DNA from: Glaciozyma antarctica PI12
Lineage: Eukaryota > Basidiomycota > Microbotryomycetes > Kriegeriales > Camptobasidiaceae
Length of the DNA stretch: 64,000 nt
Direction: 5' to 3'
Assembly: GCA_002917775.1 (NCBI GenBank)
Contig: KZ627157.1
Location: 1,093,454-1,157,453 of the forward strand
A program made the position numbers and the translations under genes. Position 1 is the stretch's first letter. Each line of letters starts with the position of its first letter. Shown here piece by piece: positions 45,014-56,338 of this stretch. Below the pieces are notes generated by a model. The model saw nothing but the letters and a program-made list of their open reading frames with translations, had not been told where the DNA came from and did no database searches.

Positions 45014-47303
45014 ATGTCGTCCACCGAAGCAACCTGGGAGTTCATAGCCGCCACGAAGAAGCAGCAGCAGACAGTCCTCGTCGAGGGATTCGGATGGCCG
45101 GCGCCGAATGTGGGGACGGACGTGAGGAACGTCGCCGCGTTGTCGCTTGAGGGAGTACTCTCGGAACGAGACTTAAAGATCACTGGGACGGAGATGGAGG
45201 TGCTGCTGGAGAAGCTTGCGAGCGGAGAGTGGTCGAGCGTAGACGTGACGGTGCGTTCGCGGAGGTCCAGCTCCCTCTTCCTCCCCCACTCACGTCGCTC
45301 CGCAGAGCGCTTTCTGCCACAGGGCACTCATTGCGCAGAAGCTCGTGAGTCCTACACCTTCGCGTGAACCCCTGAACCCCTGCTAACCCGCCTTCGAAAG
45401 ACAAACTGCTTGACTGAGCTGTTCTTCGACCAAGCTCTCGTGAGCTCCTCCCGCCGCCGAGCTTCAAGTGCAACACTGACGCCAACTACAGGAGCGCGCC
45501 AAGGAGCTCGACGCGCACCTCGCTGCGACTGGGAAGACAGTCGGCGCTCTCCAGCACGTCCAATCCCTCCGCTCACTCGCTTCCGCTAACTCGTTTCCCC
45601 GCAGTGGACTCCCAATCTCTCTCAAAGATCAGATCGCCGTCAAGGGAGTTGACCTCTCGATGGGTTACACCGGATGGGTCGGACGTATCAGCGAGAAGAA
45701 CGCAGTCCTAACCGACATCCTTCTCGCTCAAGGAGGTTCATCCTTCGCACCGCTTTGCGATCAGAGTCCAGGCTAACGTAGCTCGCAGCCGTCCTCTACT
45801 GCAAGACCAACATCCCGCAGTCCCTCATGCTCAGCGAGACCGTCAACAACGTCTTCGGAACGACGCTCAACCCGTTCAACCGCGACCTCACTTGCGGCGG
45901 CTCCTCGGGCGGAGAAGGAGCTCTCATTGGCTTCCGTGGAAGTCCTCTTGGAGTTGGTTCTGACGTCGGAGGCTCGATTCGGTGCGTGCGATGGCGGCTC
46001 GTTTTTCGCGCCGGTCCTGACCTGCTGCTTCGCAGGATCCCATCTGCTTTCCAGGGACTCTACGGCCTGCGACCTTCCTTCAACCGAGTCCCCTGTACGC
46101 CTTCGTTGCTCCAACTTCCTAATTGGGAGCTAAGAAGCTGCCACACAGACTCTGGCAGCGCCAACTCGATGTACGGGCAAGAAGCGATTCCCTCCGTCCT
46201 CGGCCCCATCTCCTCCTCCGTCAGCGCGCTCAAGATCTTCATCAAAGCCGTCTCCGACTCAAAGCCGTGGCTTTACGACCCTACTGCGCTTCGGCTTCCG
46301 TGGAACGAGGAGGCGTACCAGCTTGGCGAGCACGGAGGAGAGGGGGCGAAGCTCTGCTTTGCGTTCATGAAGGACGACGGGGTGTGCAAGCCTATGCCAC
46401 CGTACCTCCGCGCGATTGAGAAGACGAAGAAGGCGCTCATCGCAGCGGGACATACGGGTACGTTCTACCCTCGCTTTTTCGCGTTAGACGTCGCTAACTC
46501 GACCTTCGCAGTCGTCGACTACACCTTCCCCGACCGCCGCCGAGGGAATGCAGCTCCTCGTACGTCCTCCCCTCGCTTTCTCGACCTCGCTAACTCTACG
46601 CAGCTCGACATTTTCACCGCGGACGGCGGCGTCGACATCGCCACTTCCTGCGCTCTCTCTGGCGAGCCCCAAACAGGCTGGATGATGCCCGTCCCCGGTC
46701 TAGCTCACCAGAGCACGTACGACTACTGGCAAATCTGTCTCGCGCGCACGAACTTCATCAAGAAGCAGCTTGAGGCGCTGCAGGCTACGGTGGCGATTTC
46801 GGGGACTGGACGACCGGTGGATGCGGTGATTTGTCCGCCTAGTCCTCATGCTTCGGAGAGATTGGGTCAAGCACAGTGAGTCCTCGCTCTTATTGCTTTC
46901 CTGTTAACGGAGACTGACGAGGAGCAGGTACCTCTATTACACCGGCTTCAGTAACCTCACCGACTACACGACCTCAGTCTTCCCCGTCACCGCCGTCGAC
47001 CCCTCCGTGGACCTCAAGCTCCCCGCGCACGAGTTCCGTTCAGCGGCCGACAAGATGGTCTACGATCTCTGTGCGTTCCTTCCTGTCCGTCGGTGGGGAT
47101 TCGAGCTGAGCGAGCACGCAGACGAACCGGAGGTGTACCGAGATGTTCCTATCTCGCTGCAGTGCGTTGGGCGCAAGAATGAGGAGGAGGCGGTGATTAG
47201 GTTCGTTTCGACGGGCTGTGTTGCGACGATGGCGCTCGCTGATGCTCGATGGTATTGTAGGATGACTGAGATTATCGCGGCCGCGCTCAAGGCGGCCGAG
47301 TGA
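45014..47303 (+). CDS. Amidase (amidase-signature family)
   Basis: About eleven exons, roughly 550-570 residues. The catalytic triad of the family is present: Lys in LPISLKDQIAVKG, cis-Ser in GVGSDVGGSIRIPSA and the nucleophile Ser in NRDLTCGGSSGGEGALIGFR. The N-terminus (MSSTEATWEFIAATKKQQQT) and the order of segments match fungal acetamidase/general amidases. Other recognisable stretches are AVLYCKTNIPQSLMLSETVN, EAIPSVLGPISSSVSALKIF and the C-terminal YEPEVYRDVPISLQCVGRKN. It should hydrolyse an amide to a carboxylic acid and ammonia, either for nitrogen supply or detoxification; the substrate is open. No signal peptide, so cytosolic. The stop is TGA at 47301-47303. Confidence 0.9.
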
Positions 47304-47590
47304 AGAAGAGGAGGAGGATTTCGGCTCGACCACCTCTTCTTTGACAAAGGAATTTGCTGTAGTTGTAACTAGTTTATCGAGTGACTCTGTCTACCTTCCT
47401 GCTGGCCTCGTCGTTCGTTCGTTTTCGAGTAAAAAGACGCGAAAGGAGCGGGAGGAGTATGTAGGTTCACCCCCTCTCGCTCTCTCAGCTTGGCCCACTT
47501 GGGCTCACGCCAACACGCCCGACCCGCCTTCGACCTCCCGACCTCCAGCTCTTCCCTTGCCCCGCCCAGTCCCTCCGAACCTCCTGACGA

Positions 47591-49081
47591 ATGTCCAAGG
47601 TGCGGCCCTCTACCCCTCCCGCTTCCGCCCAGCTAACCCTCCCTCACCCTCCCCTACCCCCTCTCAGGCCACCGTACGTGCCTCCCCCTCTCCCCACCTC
47701 CCTCCAGCAAGCCGCTAACTCGCCACACGCACGCAGTTCCTACGCGAATACAAGCTCGTCGTCGTTGGCGGCGGAGGAGTAGGCAAGAGCGCTCTGACGA
47801 TCCAGTTCATCCAGAGCCATTTCGTGGACGAGTACGATCCTACGATCGGTGCGTCCTCTCCTTCCTCCTTCTTTTTCTTGCAGAGCTATTGGGTGGGCGC
47901 GCGGTGGGAGAGCGGTGGGAGGATGGGAGGGAGGCGGGTCGTGCATTGTTCGCGAGGGGGCCGTTTTGGGGTCTTTTGTTGTTGGCGAGTCGTGGGAATG
48001 GAGTCGAGAGCTACTATGGGCAGTTCAGCGGTGCAGGCATGGCGCATGGAGCTGAGGAGGTGCCGGAGGGAGAATCAGCGCTCAGGAGACGCAGCAGGAG
48101 GTGCAAACGCTAGTGGGACAGGCGCTAACGGCTCGTCTCTTTTGCGCGCAGAGGATAGCTACAGGAAGCAGTGCGTGATTGATGAGGAGGTTGCGTTGCT
48201 GGATGTGCTGGATACGGCGGGGCAGGAGGAGTACTCGTGAGTCTGCGGGGTGGATTGCGTGAGGTCGGCCGACTGCGCGTTGGCGGGAGGGGGTATGAGG
48301 ACGCGCTGGGGAGGAGGAGGGGAGCTCACGTATTTGCGGCGGAGAGGAAGAGGTCTGGGAAACGGTCGGGCACGCGTCGGGGGGAGCAGAGGCCTGAGCT
48401 GTCCCTGTGTTGGAGCGGGAGGAATGGGAGGACCAGGAGCGGGAGCTGGAAGCAGTAGCTGACGACGGATTGGTTGTGCGTGCGCAGAGCGATGAGGGAG
48501 CAGTACATGAGGACTGGGGAGGGATTCCTGCTCGTGTACTCTATAACCTCGCGCAACTCGTTCGAGGAGATTGGTACCTTCCACCAGCAGATCTTGCGTG
48601 CGTGCCCGTTCTTTTCGTGACGGAGAGTGGAACTGACTAGCATGATAAAATAGGCGTGAAGGATAAGGACTACTTCCCCGTCATCGTCGTGGCGAACAAG
48701 TGCGATCTCGAGTACGAGCGTCAAGTTGGCGGACATGGTGCGTTCTCTCCTCTCTCGCTTGCAACGTCGTGATCACAGAGACTGATTGAACGACTACAGA
48801 GGGACGTGACCTCGCAAAGCACTTTGGCTGCCGCTTCATCGAGACTTCCGCCAAGCAGCGCCTGAACGTCGACGAGGCTTTCAGCAATCTCGTGCGCGAG
48901 ATCCGGAGATACAACAAGGTCCGTTTGCGTCGTTTACGGTGCTGATCATGTTGCTAATCTATGTGAACGAACGCAGGAACAAGCAGCAGGCCGACCAGGA
49001 GCTCTGGGAACGACGCCGGGGCAGTTCCAGACGGACGAGCAACACAACAGCGGCTGCTGCACCGGGTGCACCATTCTCTAA
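47591..49081 (+). CDS. RAS1: Ras small GTPase
   Basis: Eight exons. Exon 1 (47591-47599) encodes only MSK and exon 2 (47668-47673) only two residues (AT). Exon 3 starts [20 protein letters not shown] (P-loop) and [20 protein letters not shown] (switch I) follows. [20 protein letters not shown] contains the switch II Gln, VVANKCDLE the NKxD box, and [16 protein letters not shown] the SAK box. The C-terminus reads [18 protein letters not shown], so the CaaX box is CTIL with upstream Cys that could be palmitoylated; a final Leu favours geranylgeranylation by the usual rule. Ras in fungi controls adenylate cyclase and morphogenesis. The introns within the effector region and switch II are unusually long, 303 nt (47849-48151) and 251 nt (48237-48487), against about 55 nt elsewhere. 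Confidence 0.93.
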
Positions 49082-49402
49082 CGACTTTCCCGTCTTCCTT
49101 GACTCCCCACTCTCCATCTGTTCCTCATTCTCTCTTGCTGCAGTATACCCCTCCTTCTTTAACCCCACCTTCCCCCCCCCCCCCTCGCCGTTATCATCCC
49201 CTCACCTTGGCTCCACCTCTTTAACCCCTTCCCTACGATTCACCTGATTAGCTTGCCATGAATCTACACGCTCTGGTTGTTCAGATACTGCACTCTCGCT
49301 CTCGCTCATCGTCATGAGCCAAAATCCTGCTCTCTCACGCCGTCGCTGCCCAAAGGTCGAGGTCATCGATGGGCTCACAGCTCTCCCCCTCCCACCACCA
49401 CA
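49082..49402. other. Intergenic
   Basis: About 320 bp between RAS1 and the phosphofructokinase gene, same strand. It has a C-rich run near 49174-49186. Nothing coding seen. Confidence 0.5.
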
Positions 49403-52400
49403 ATGACTACAGGAACGTTCCCTCCCTCCCCCTTTGGGCAGCAACAGCGGCACAAGGAGAAAGGACTCCCAGCGTCGACTCGCCCGCCCTCTCCCGCCGT
49501 CTCAGGGACCTCGACGCCCCTCCCTCCGTCCCCAGGAACGAAACCTTCTCGACTCGCTATCCTCACTTCTGGTGGTGATTGCTCCGGCATGGTTAGTCCT
49601 CTTCCCTACTACCGGAGAAAGGGAGGAGCTGATCTTGATGGATGGGCAGAACGCGGCGGTTCGAGCGGTAGTCAAGATGGGTATCGCTCGGTGCGCCCTT
49701 CCCCCCTCCCTTTTTTCGCTAGCTAACGCAGCACAGAGGATGCGAGACGTACGTTATTCGAGAAGGGTGGGAAGGTCTCGTACGAGGGAACGACGCGGAC
49801 CCTGTTGCGTCGACTGTACAGGCCGGAGCGCCGGCGAGTAGTACGCCTATCCCTGAGCGACGGAAGGGGGGTTTTGTGGCTACTTATGGGGAGGGAGAGC
49901 TGCTGAAAGAGGGAGAGGGGGAGCAGACGCTCAAGGGGAGGTATATCATTCGAGTGAGTGCGGTTTGAGGAGGGGGGAGGAGGGAGCTGATGCGGTTTGG
50001 ATAGGTCGGGTGGGACGATGTTAGGGGGTTCTTGAGTGTTGGAGGAACGTTGATTGGGACGGCGAGGTGTGCGGCGTTTAGGGAGATGGAGGGGAGGAGG
50101 AAGGCGGTGCATAACCTCGTTAAGCATGGGATTGATGCGCTCGTGGTGTGCGGAGGAGATGGGAGTTTGACGGGAGCGGATAGGCTTAGGGCAGAGTGGC
50201 CGGAGCATATGGCGGCGTTGCTCGAGAGCGGTGAGTCGTTTTTGAGGCGTGGGAGGAGAGGAGCTGATGAGGCGTGCAGGCGATATCACCCAGGAGCAGT
50301 TCAACACGAGCCAGTACCTTAACATCGTTGGTCTCGTCGGGAGCATCGACAACGACATGGCAGGAACGGACATGACGATCGGTTCGTTCTCTCCCTCGCT
50401 CCCCTCTCTCCCAGGCTAACGAAAGCTCGCAGGCGCCACGACCGCTCTCCACCGTATCTGCGAAGCAGTCGACTCGATCTCCTCGACTGCCTCCTCTCAC
50501 TCGCGCGCCTTTGTCGTCGAAGTCATGGGCCGCCACTGCGGTTGGCTCGCACTCATGGCTGCCATCGCAACCGGAGCCGACTACGTCTTCATCCCCGAGC
50601 GTCCGCCGACGCACGAGGACTGGCAGACGTCCATGTGCGATGTTCTTAGTCGTGTGCGTCCCCTCTCTCGCCTTTCTGGAGGAACGAGCTGATCTGTGAG
50701 GATAGCACCGCGACGAGGGCAAGAGGAAGACGATCGTTATTGTCGCCGAGGGAGCGTACGACTGCAACCTCAAGCATATCACGCCCGACGAGATCAAGGA
50801 CGTCCTCACTGAGCGACTGGGACTCGATACGCGGGTTACGACCCTAGGACACACGCAACGAGGAGGCCGGCCCGCAGCTTTCGATCGAGTTTTGGTGCGT
50901 TATGCGATTTCATGCGCTCTTGCGAGATGGAACTGACTTGAGTGAGAGCGCAGGCGACGCTACAGGGTGCTGAGGCTGTCGAAGCGGTCCTTACGGCGAG
51001 TCCCGACAAGCCTTCGCCCGTCATTGGAATCAAGGAGAACAAGATCACTCGGCAACCGCTCATGGAAGCTGTCAAGCAGGTGCGTCGTCCCTTTCCTCCC
51101 TCTGCTCCAATGACTGATCTTCGTCTTTCGAATCCAAGACTCAAGCCGTCGCTGTCGCCATCGCCAACAGGGACTTTGACCTAGCAGTCTCCTTGCGCGA
51201 CCCCGAGTTCGCCGACTGCCTTCACGCCTTCCGCGCTACGACGAGGCTCAACAAGACGTACCGCGTACCCGAGGCTCAGCGCATGCGCATCGGTATCATC
51301 CAGTGCGTTGTCCTTCTCGAATGAGGCGAGGTTCTCGTTGACGCCCCATTCTCCAGCACCGGAGCGCCCGCAGGAGGAATGAACGCCGCCACTCGTACCG
51401 CCGTTCGCTACTGCCTTTCCCACGGCCACACGCCCGTCGCCATGTACAACGGTTTCGTCGGCCTGCTCGAGGGGAACGTCGCCGAGCTCTCCTGGCTCCG
51501 CGTCGACCAATGGACTACGCGCGGTGGCTCGGAGCTAGGGACGAACCGCACGTTGCCCGATACGGACCTCGCGGGCGTCGCGGCCAAGTTGGCAGAATAC
51601 AAGATCGACGGCTTGTTCATTATCGGCGGGTTTGAGGCGATGATCAGTCTCGATATCCTCGAGAAGGCGCGCGGCACGCACGACATCTTCAACATCCCTC
51701 TCGTTCACCTCCCTGCGACAATCTCGAACAACGTTCCGATCACCGAGTGGAGTATCGGGAGCGACACGAGCATCAACGTCCTGGTCGAGGCGTGCGACGC
51801 GATCAAGCAGAGTGCTTCGGCGAGTCGGGACCGCGTTTTCGTCGTCGAGACGCAGGGAGCGGGATGCGGGTACATTGCGATGCTCGGAGCTTTGGCGGTG
51901 AGTTCGTTCTCTTCGTGCGGAGGAGGGTGGGAGCTGATGGGAGTTTGATGGCGCAGACTGGAGCGAACCTCGTCTACACCCCCGAGACGGGAATCACGCT
52001 CAAGATGCTGCAGCAGGACGTCGAGTTCCTCAAGAAGCGATACGCACAGGACGTCCCCGGCAAGAGCGAAGGGCGTCTCGTCATTCGGTCCGTCCGTTCC
52101 TCTCCCCCTCCCCGCACTCGCTAACCCTCTTCCTAGCTCCGAGAAAGCCTCCAAGACCTACACGACCGAAGTCGTCACCAACATCCTCGCCGAAGAAGGC
52201 CAGCACAACTTTGACTCCCGTCTCGTCGCCCTCGGCCATACACTCCAAGGCGGCGTCCCCTCCCCTCGCGACCGAACCCGTGCGATTCGTCTCGCCGTCA
52301 AGTGCATCGACTTCCTCGAGCATCACCACAACCGTCATCTGCAAGGCCTGCTCGTCGATCCCAACAACCCGGACGCCGCGTCCATCGTCATCGAGGGACC

Positions 52401-52607
52401 GGGGATCAGGTTGGTCGGGATGAAGGAGATGCTCGGAGCGGCGGATTTGAAGAACAGGAGGGGAAAGATGGCATGGTGGGCACCGATGAAGGAGCTCGTG
52501 GATACGATGGCGGGGAGGGTCAACCTTGAGGATGTGCGTCGTCTTATTTTTGCGGGCTTCTCACGGTGCTGACGATTTCTTTTCTGCAGGCGCCGTTGAA
52601 GGCTTGA
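49403..52607 (+). CDS. PFK1: 6-phosphofructokinase
   Basis: A large eukaryotic PFK built from two homologous halves, with about a dozen introns. N-half: [20 protein letters not shown] (ATP/fructose-6-phosphate loop), [39 protein letters not shown] (catalytic Asp region) and [21 protein letters not shown]-half (regulatory): [80 protein letters not shown] and [19 protein letters not shown]. It commits glucose to glycolysis by phosphorylating fructose-6-phosphate. The N-terminal ~50 residues are Pro/Ser-rich. Start at [10 protein letters not shown] (49403); the frame is open upstream but looks untranslated. The product ends [13 protein letters not shown]. Yeast has alpha and beta subunits; which one this is cannot be said. 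Confidence 0.94.
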
Positions 52608-52998
52608 GGAGGGTGACGGGTTCAAGATATAGAGCTTTGAGGGGTGCAATACGGACTCTGCTGGTGTTTCCTGCTTTACTCGATCTGTCTTGTCTCCCTC
52701 GCTCCTGCACCGTCTCAAGTCCCTGCCTCGAAACCACCGCTTCAAAAGGCTCCTCCAGCACACCTTTTCGTGGGCACTTGTTCATCGCAAAGCCAGGGGA
52801 GGGAGAGGCTGAGCACCGCGACGGCGAGGGTCCCGGACTCCGAAACAGCTGCGTTTCTCGCTTCTCCGCCAGCCCAGGTCGTCGCTCGAGAGCCCACTCT
52901 TCCGTGCACTCTCTCGTCTGCATGGCCAAACTCCTTTATCATTATGAGCCTACGCAAGCCAAATTCCCAAATAAACACCCATTGTCGTCAACAACCCC
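52608..52998. other. Convergent intergenic region
   Basis: About 390 bp between the PFK stop (plus) and the siderophore transporter stop (minus). Only 3' UTR expected; no gene seen. Confidence 0.5.
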
Positions 52999-55609
52999 TT
53001 ACGCCTTCTCGACGACGCCCAAGTGCTTCTCAACGACGCGCTCGTCCTCGACAGCGTTCTGGTTGTGGCCGAGCTCGATGTTGACGATGAAGAGGGACGC
53101 GATGACGGGAATGACGGCGATGCAGGTGGCGGCGATGAGGAGGCGCTCCATCACGATATCGTACGCGCCAATGACTCCGTCGAGGACGGGAGAGCCTTCG
53201 CCGTAGGCTGCAGCGGTGGTGATACTGGAGGAGGAGGGTCAGCGTCGTGGACTCGAGAGATGGGTGAGGAGGAGAAGTGCGTACGATCCGAAGATTCCAG
53301 AGATCTCAGTCGTGTTCAATCCGAGGGGAGCGAGGCGGCTGGTGAGCTCTCCAGGCATCGTGTTCCCTTTGCGTGTACGTTAGCGAAAGACCTAGCGAGG
53401 TAGAGAGAGGAAAGCCCACTCCAGATGGCGCCAGCGATAGCAGTTCCAATCGCGTTACCAATCTCAGCCGAGAGCAGGTAAAACGCAGTGGCTCCAGCGA
53501 CGTCCTGGTGAGAGACCGATCCCTGGACAGCAGTCTGGGAGGCGCAGGCAGCGATTAGCTCCTTCAGATACTTGGATAATCTGAGTGATGACGAGGCCAG
53601 CGGTACTTCCCGCTGCGAGGGGCGAGTTAGGGCACGGAAGGGCGTGGTGTGAGAGGAATGTACTTACTGGCTTCCCTTGGTGTAGATCATGACGCCGACG
53701 CCGAGAAGACGGATCAGGAGACCAGAAACGAGGAGCCACTGGAAGAGGGAGTCAACACGGGATTCTCACAGCGGTTTGGAGAGAGCGCGAGACGCACCTT
53801 GAGACGACCAAAGTACAGCTGGTAAGTACCCGCGCAGATAGCGAAGAAAGTGAGAGACAGCAGTTGGGTGTAGGCTGCGGAGCATCATCAGTTCTGAGAG
53901 TCTCGCTGGTGCGAAGGAGAGAGCCCACCGAAGTACCCTTGGTCGGCGAAGCTCCATCCGGTGTGAGTAATAAAGATGAAGGAGTCTGAGAGATTTGGAA
54001 GCGATCACCCTTTCTGCACAATAGGAAACGACGAAAGGGAACGCACATTGGTACGTGTACTGCAAATAGAAGGAAATGAAATCACAGAATGCGATGATGC
54101 AGGCCGCGACAACGGTACGAGACTTGAAGAATCGTCCAGGAATGATCTGTTGTGTTCGAGCAGTCAGCGACTGGTAAAGCCAAAGAGGCGGAAGAACGTA
54201 CAGGGACCCTAGCGAACTTGGCCTCGTAGACGACAAAGGCGACGAGGGTGACGCAGCCGACGGTGATCATAGCGATAATATCAGGGCTTTCCCAGGTCTT
54301 GGTTGCGCGGTTGGTGAGGGTGAGAGGGTCCATCAGGCAGAGTACATACCGGACAGCGTAGAGGTCGCAGAACGAACAGGTCGAGGTCGGCGAACGACGT
54401 GTAGGCGCGGGTGAGGAAAGGACGAGTGTCGCGCTCCTGGACTTGCGACTGCGAGTTGTAGTTCGTGGCGACGAGACCGAGTCCCTTGGCCTGAACAGCG
54501 AGATCGTCAGCGCTGCGAGCGCACACTTGCGGACGAGAGACGTACCTTGCGCTGAGCCCAGATGAGAGTGAGAATGATCGGGATCGATGCGACGGGGATG
54601 ATGATCGTGAACCTATCCGAGTATCCTCAGTGGCTGGCGCAAGCTGACGCTGGAGACCACTTACATCGCGTAACCCCACCTCCATCCGCCGCCGGCAATG
54701 ATTTGGGCTCCGATGTTGGGTGCTACGAAAGCGTTCACAAAGAAGGGAAGAGAAACGAGGTTCGAGACGAGTCCACGCCAGCGGAGGGACGTGACATCGG
54801 CGATGATCTGCGGAGGAATGAGCTAAAGGTGCGCGACGGCGGGTCAAGCGACTCACAATCTGTGCGGGAGAGGTTAGCTGTGCTCGGCGCAAGATAGAGA
54901 ACGTCAACGTACTTGTTGCAGAATTTGGATGGAAGCTTGTCCCTGAAAAAGACGACGGAAATTAAAAACGAGGTTGTTGCGGAAAGAAGATCAAACTCAC
55001 GGCGGTGACGATAACAATGCCGCCGGCGTAGGTCGAAACGTTTTTGCAGCTGGCGACGATGATGAAGCCGATCACGTAGAGGAAGACAGCGAGAGCGTAA
55101 GCCTCAGCGCGACCGAAGACGTCTGGAGGAGCGGAGTCAAAGTCAGCTCGGCCGGCGAAGGCGAGGAGAGAGGACGCACCAGCGATCTTGGCGGCAGGAG
55201 GCTTCGCAACGGCGAGAACGATAGCAGACACGACTCCGATGGTGGAGAGGAGGGAGTGCGATGCGAAATCACTGGTCGCGAACGCCTGGTACTGGTAGGT
55301 CTGCGAACAAGGCGAGTTCAGCTGTGGGCTCGACGGCAGCGATCGTGCGAGTTGCTTACGGTGGTTCCCTCGAGCGAGTAGATGTATGCGATGAGTCCGA
55401 TACTGCAGGAGAACGCAAGTCAGCTCGTGAGCGCCGTCGGATGACTGAAGTGTCGTCGTTGCCTTGGCGCGGAAAAAAATCGGCGTCGACGTTGAGCGGA
55501 GCGTTCCTGAGGACAAGGGAGTCCCTCCGCTGCCTCCTGCTCCCTCCCCATCTCGCTTCCCGCACCCGCAAGGCAGACCCGCCCCCTCCCGGTCGGGTGA
55601 TAGCGGCAT
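52999..55609 (-). CDS. Siderophore-iron transporter, major facilitator family
   Basis: Many short exons (about twelve). Recognisable pieces: GLIAYIYSLEGTT with TYQYQAFATSDFASHSLLST (first helices), AKIADVFGRAEAYALAVFLY (the MFS A-motif region DVFGR), IADVTSLRWRGLVSNLVSLP and GAQIIAGGGWRWGYAMFTII. The second half has PGRFFKSRTVVAACIIAFCD, QIIQGIGGGLIAACASQTAV and DVAGATAFYLLSAEIGNAIG. The tail is VNIELGHNQNAVEDERVVEK. This is the pattern of fungal Sit1/Arn/Mir proton-coupled siderophore uptake carriers with 14 helices; the siderophore is unknown. The 5' end is uncertain: the first secure exon begins near 55400, and the ATG proposed at 55609 requires an intron I could not phase well. In such fungi these genes are normally derepressed by low iron; no GATA-factor site was identified by me. 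Confidence 0.85.
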
Positions 55610-56338
55610 CGTCTCGAGAAAACGCAACGAGGACGAACGACTCACCCGATGAAGGTCGTGTGCGCGCGTGCGAAGACCTGCCTCTTCAGGCTGCCGCGGT
55701 TCCTTGCTTTCGTACCCACGCAGATTAGATCTGGGATCAGATGGAATCAGACGACCCACGACGCCCTCGCTGGTACTGGGGGCCAACCCTGCGTCCGAGC
55801 ATACGTATGGTGCTGCTCCCTCCTCCCAAAGCGTTCCTCCTCCTCCCTCGCCTCCACCCCATCCCGTTCCCACTCTTCTCGCTCCCTCAGTCCTCCTCCG
55901 ACCAGCGAGCCCGTCGCCGTAAGCTGGCACTCTGCTCCGAGCGGTGGTCGAGCGCCGTACCGCCGTCCGCGGAACGCCTCGCTAAGTGAGGCTGGAAAAC
56001 GTGAGCAGAAGAGGCTTCAAGCGAGGTAAACTCCTCCTCCTGAGGCTGGTTGTTGCTGGAAAGCGTCGTCGATGTTTGAGCGGACCTTTCGGCGAGCGAG
56101 CGAGTCCTCGGACTGAGGATGCCGGCGGGCGGCGAGAAGAACAGCTGGGCTGCTTGAGGAGCGAGAGAAGAGTACTCGCAGACCCTATGATGCCGGTGAG
56201 AGTGGTGAGGTGGCCAGCAAAGGAAGAGGTAGAGGAGGAACTTCGTCTGCCGCCCGGACTCCTCCCTACGCGCCGTCTCCGCACGGCGCAAGACTGTTCG
56301 ACCTTCTGGAATGCTGAGTCTGGAAACACTCTATTCAA
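55610..56338. other. Intergenic upstream of the siderophore transporter
   Basis: About 730 bp between two minus-strand genes. ORFs are short shadows with no splice pattern. Promoter and leader of the siderophore transporter gene are expected here. Confidence 0.5.

Noticed and set aside
55887-56338. Minus-strand ORFs upstream of the siderophore transporter as its N-terminus
   Set aside because: Low-complexity, no acceptor/donor that joins them in phase to the first transmembrane exon.
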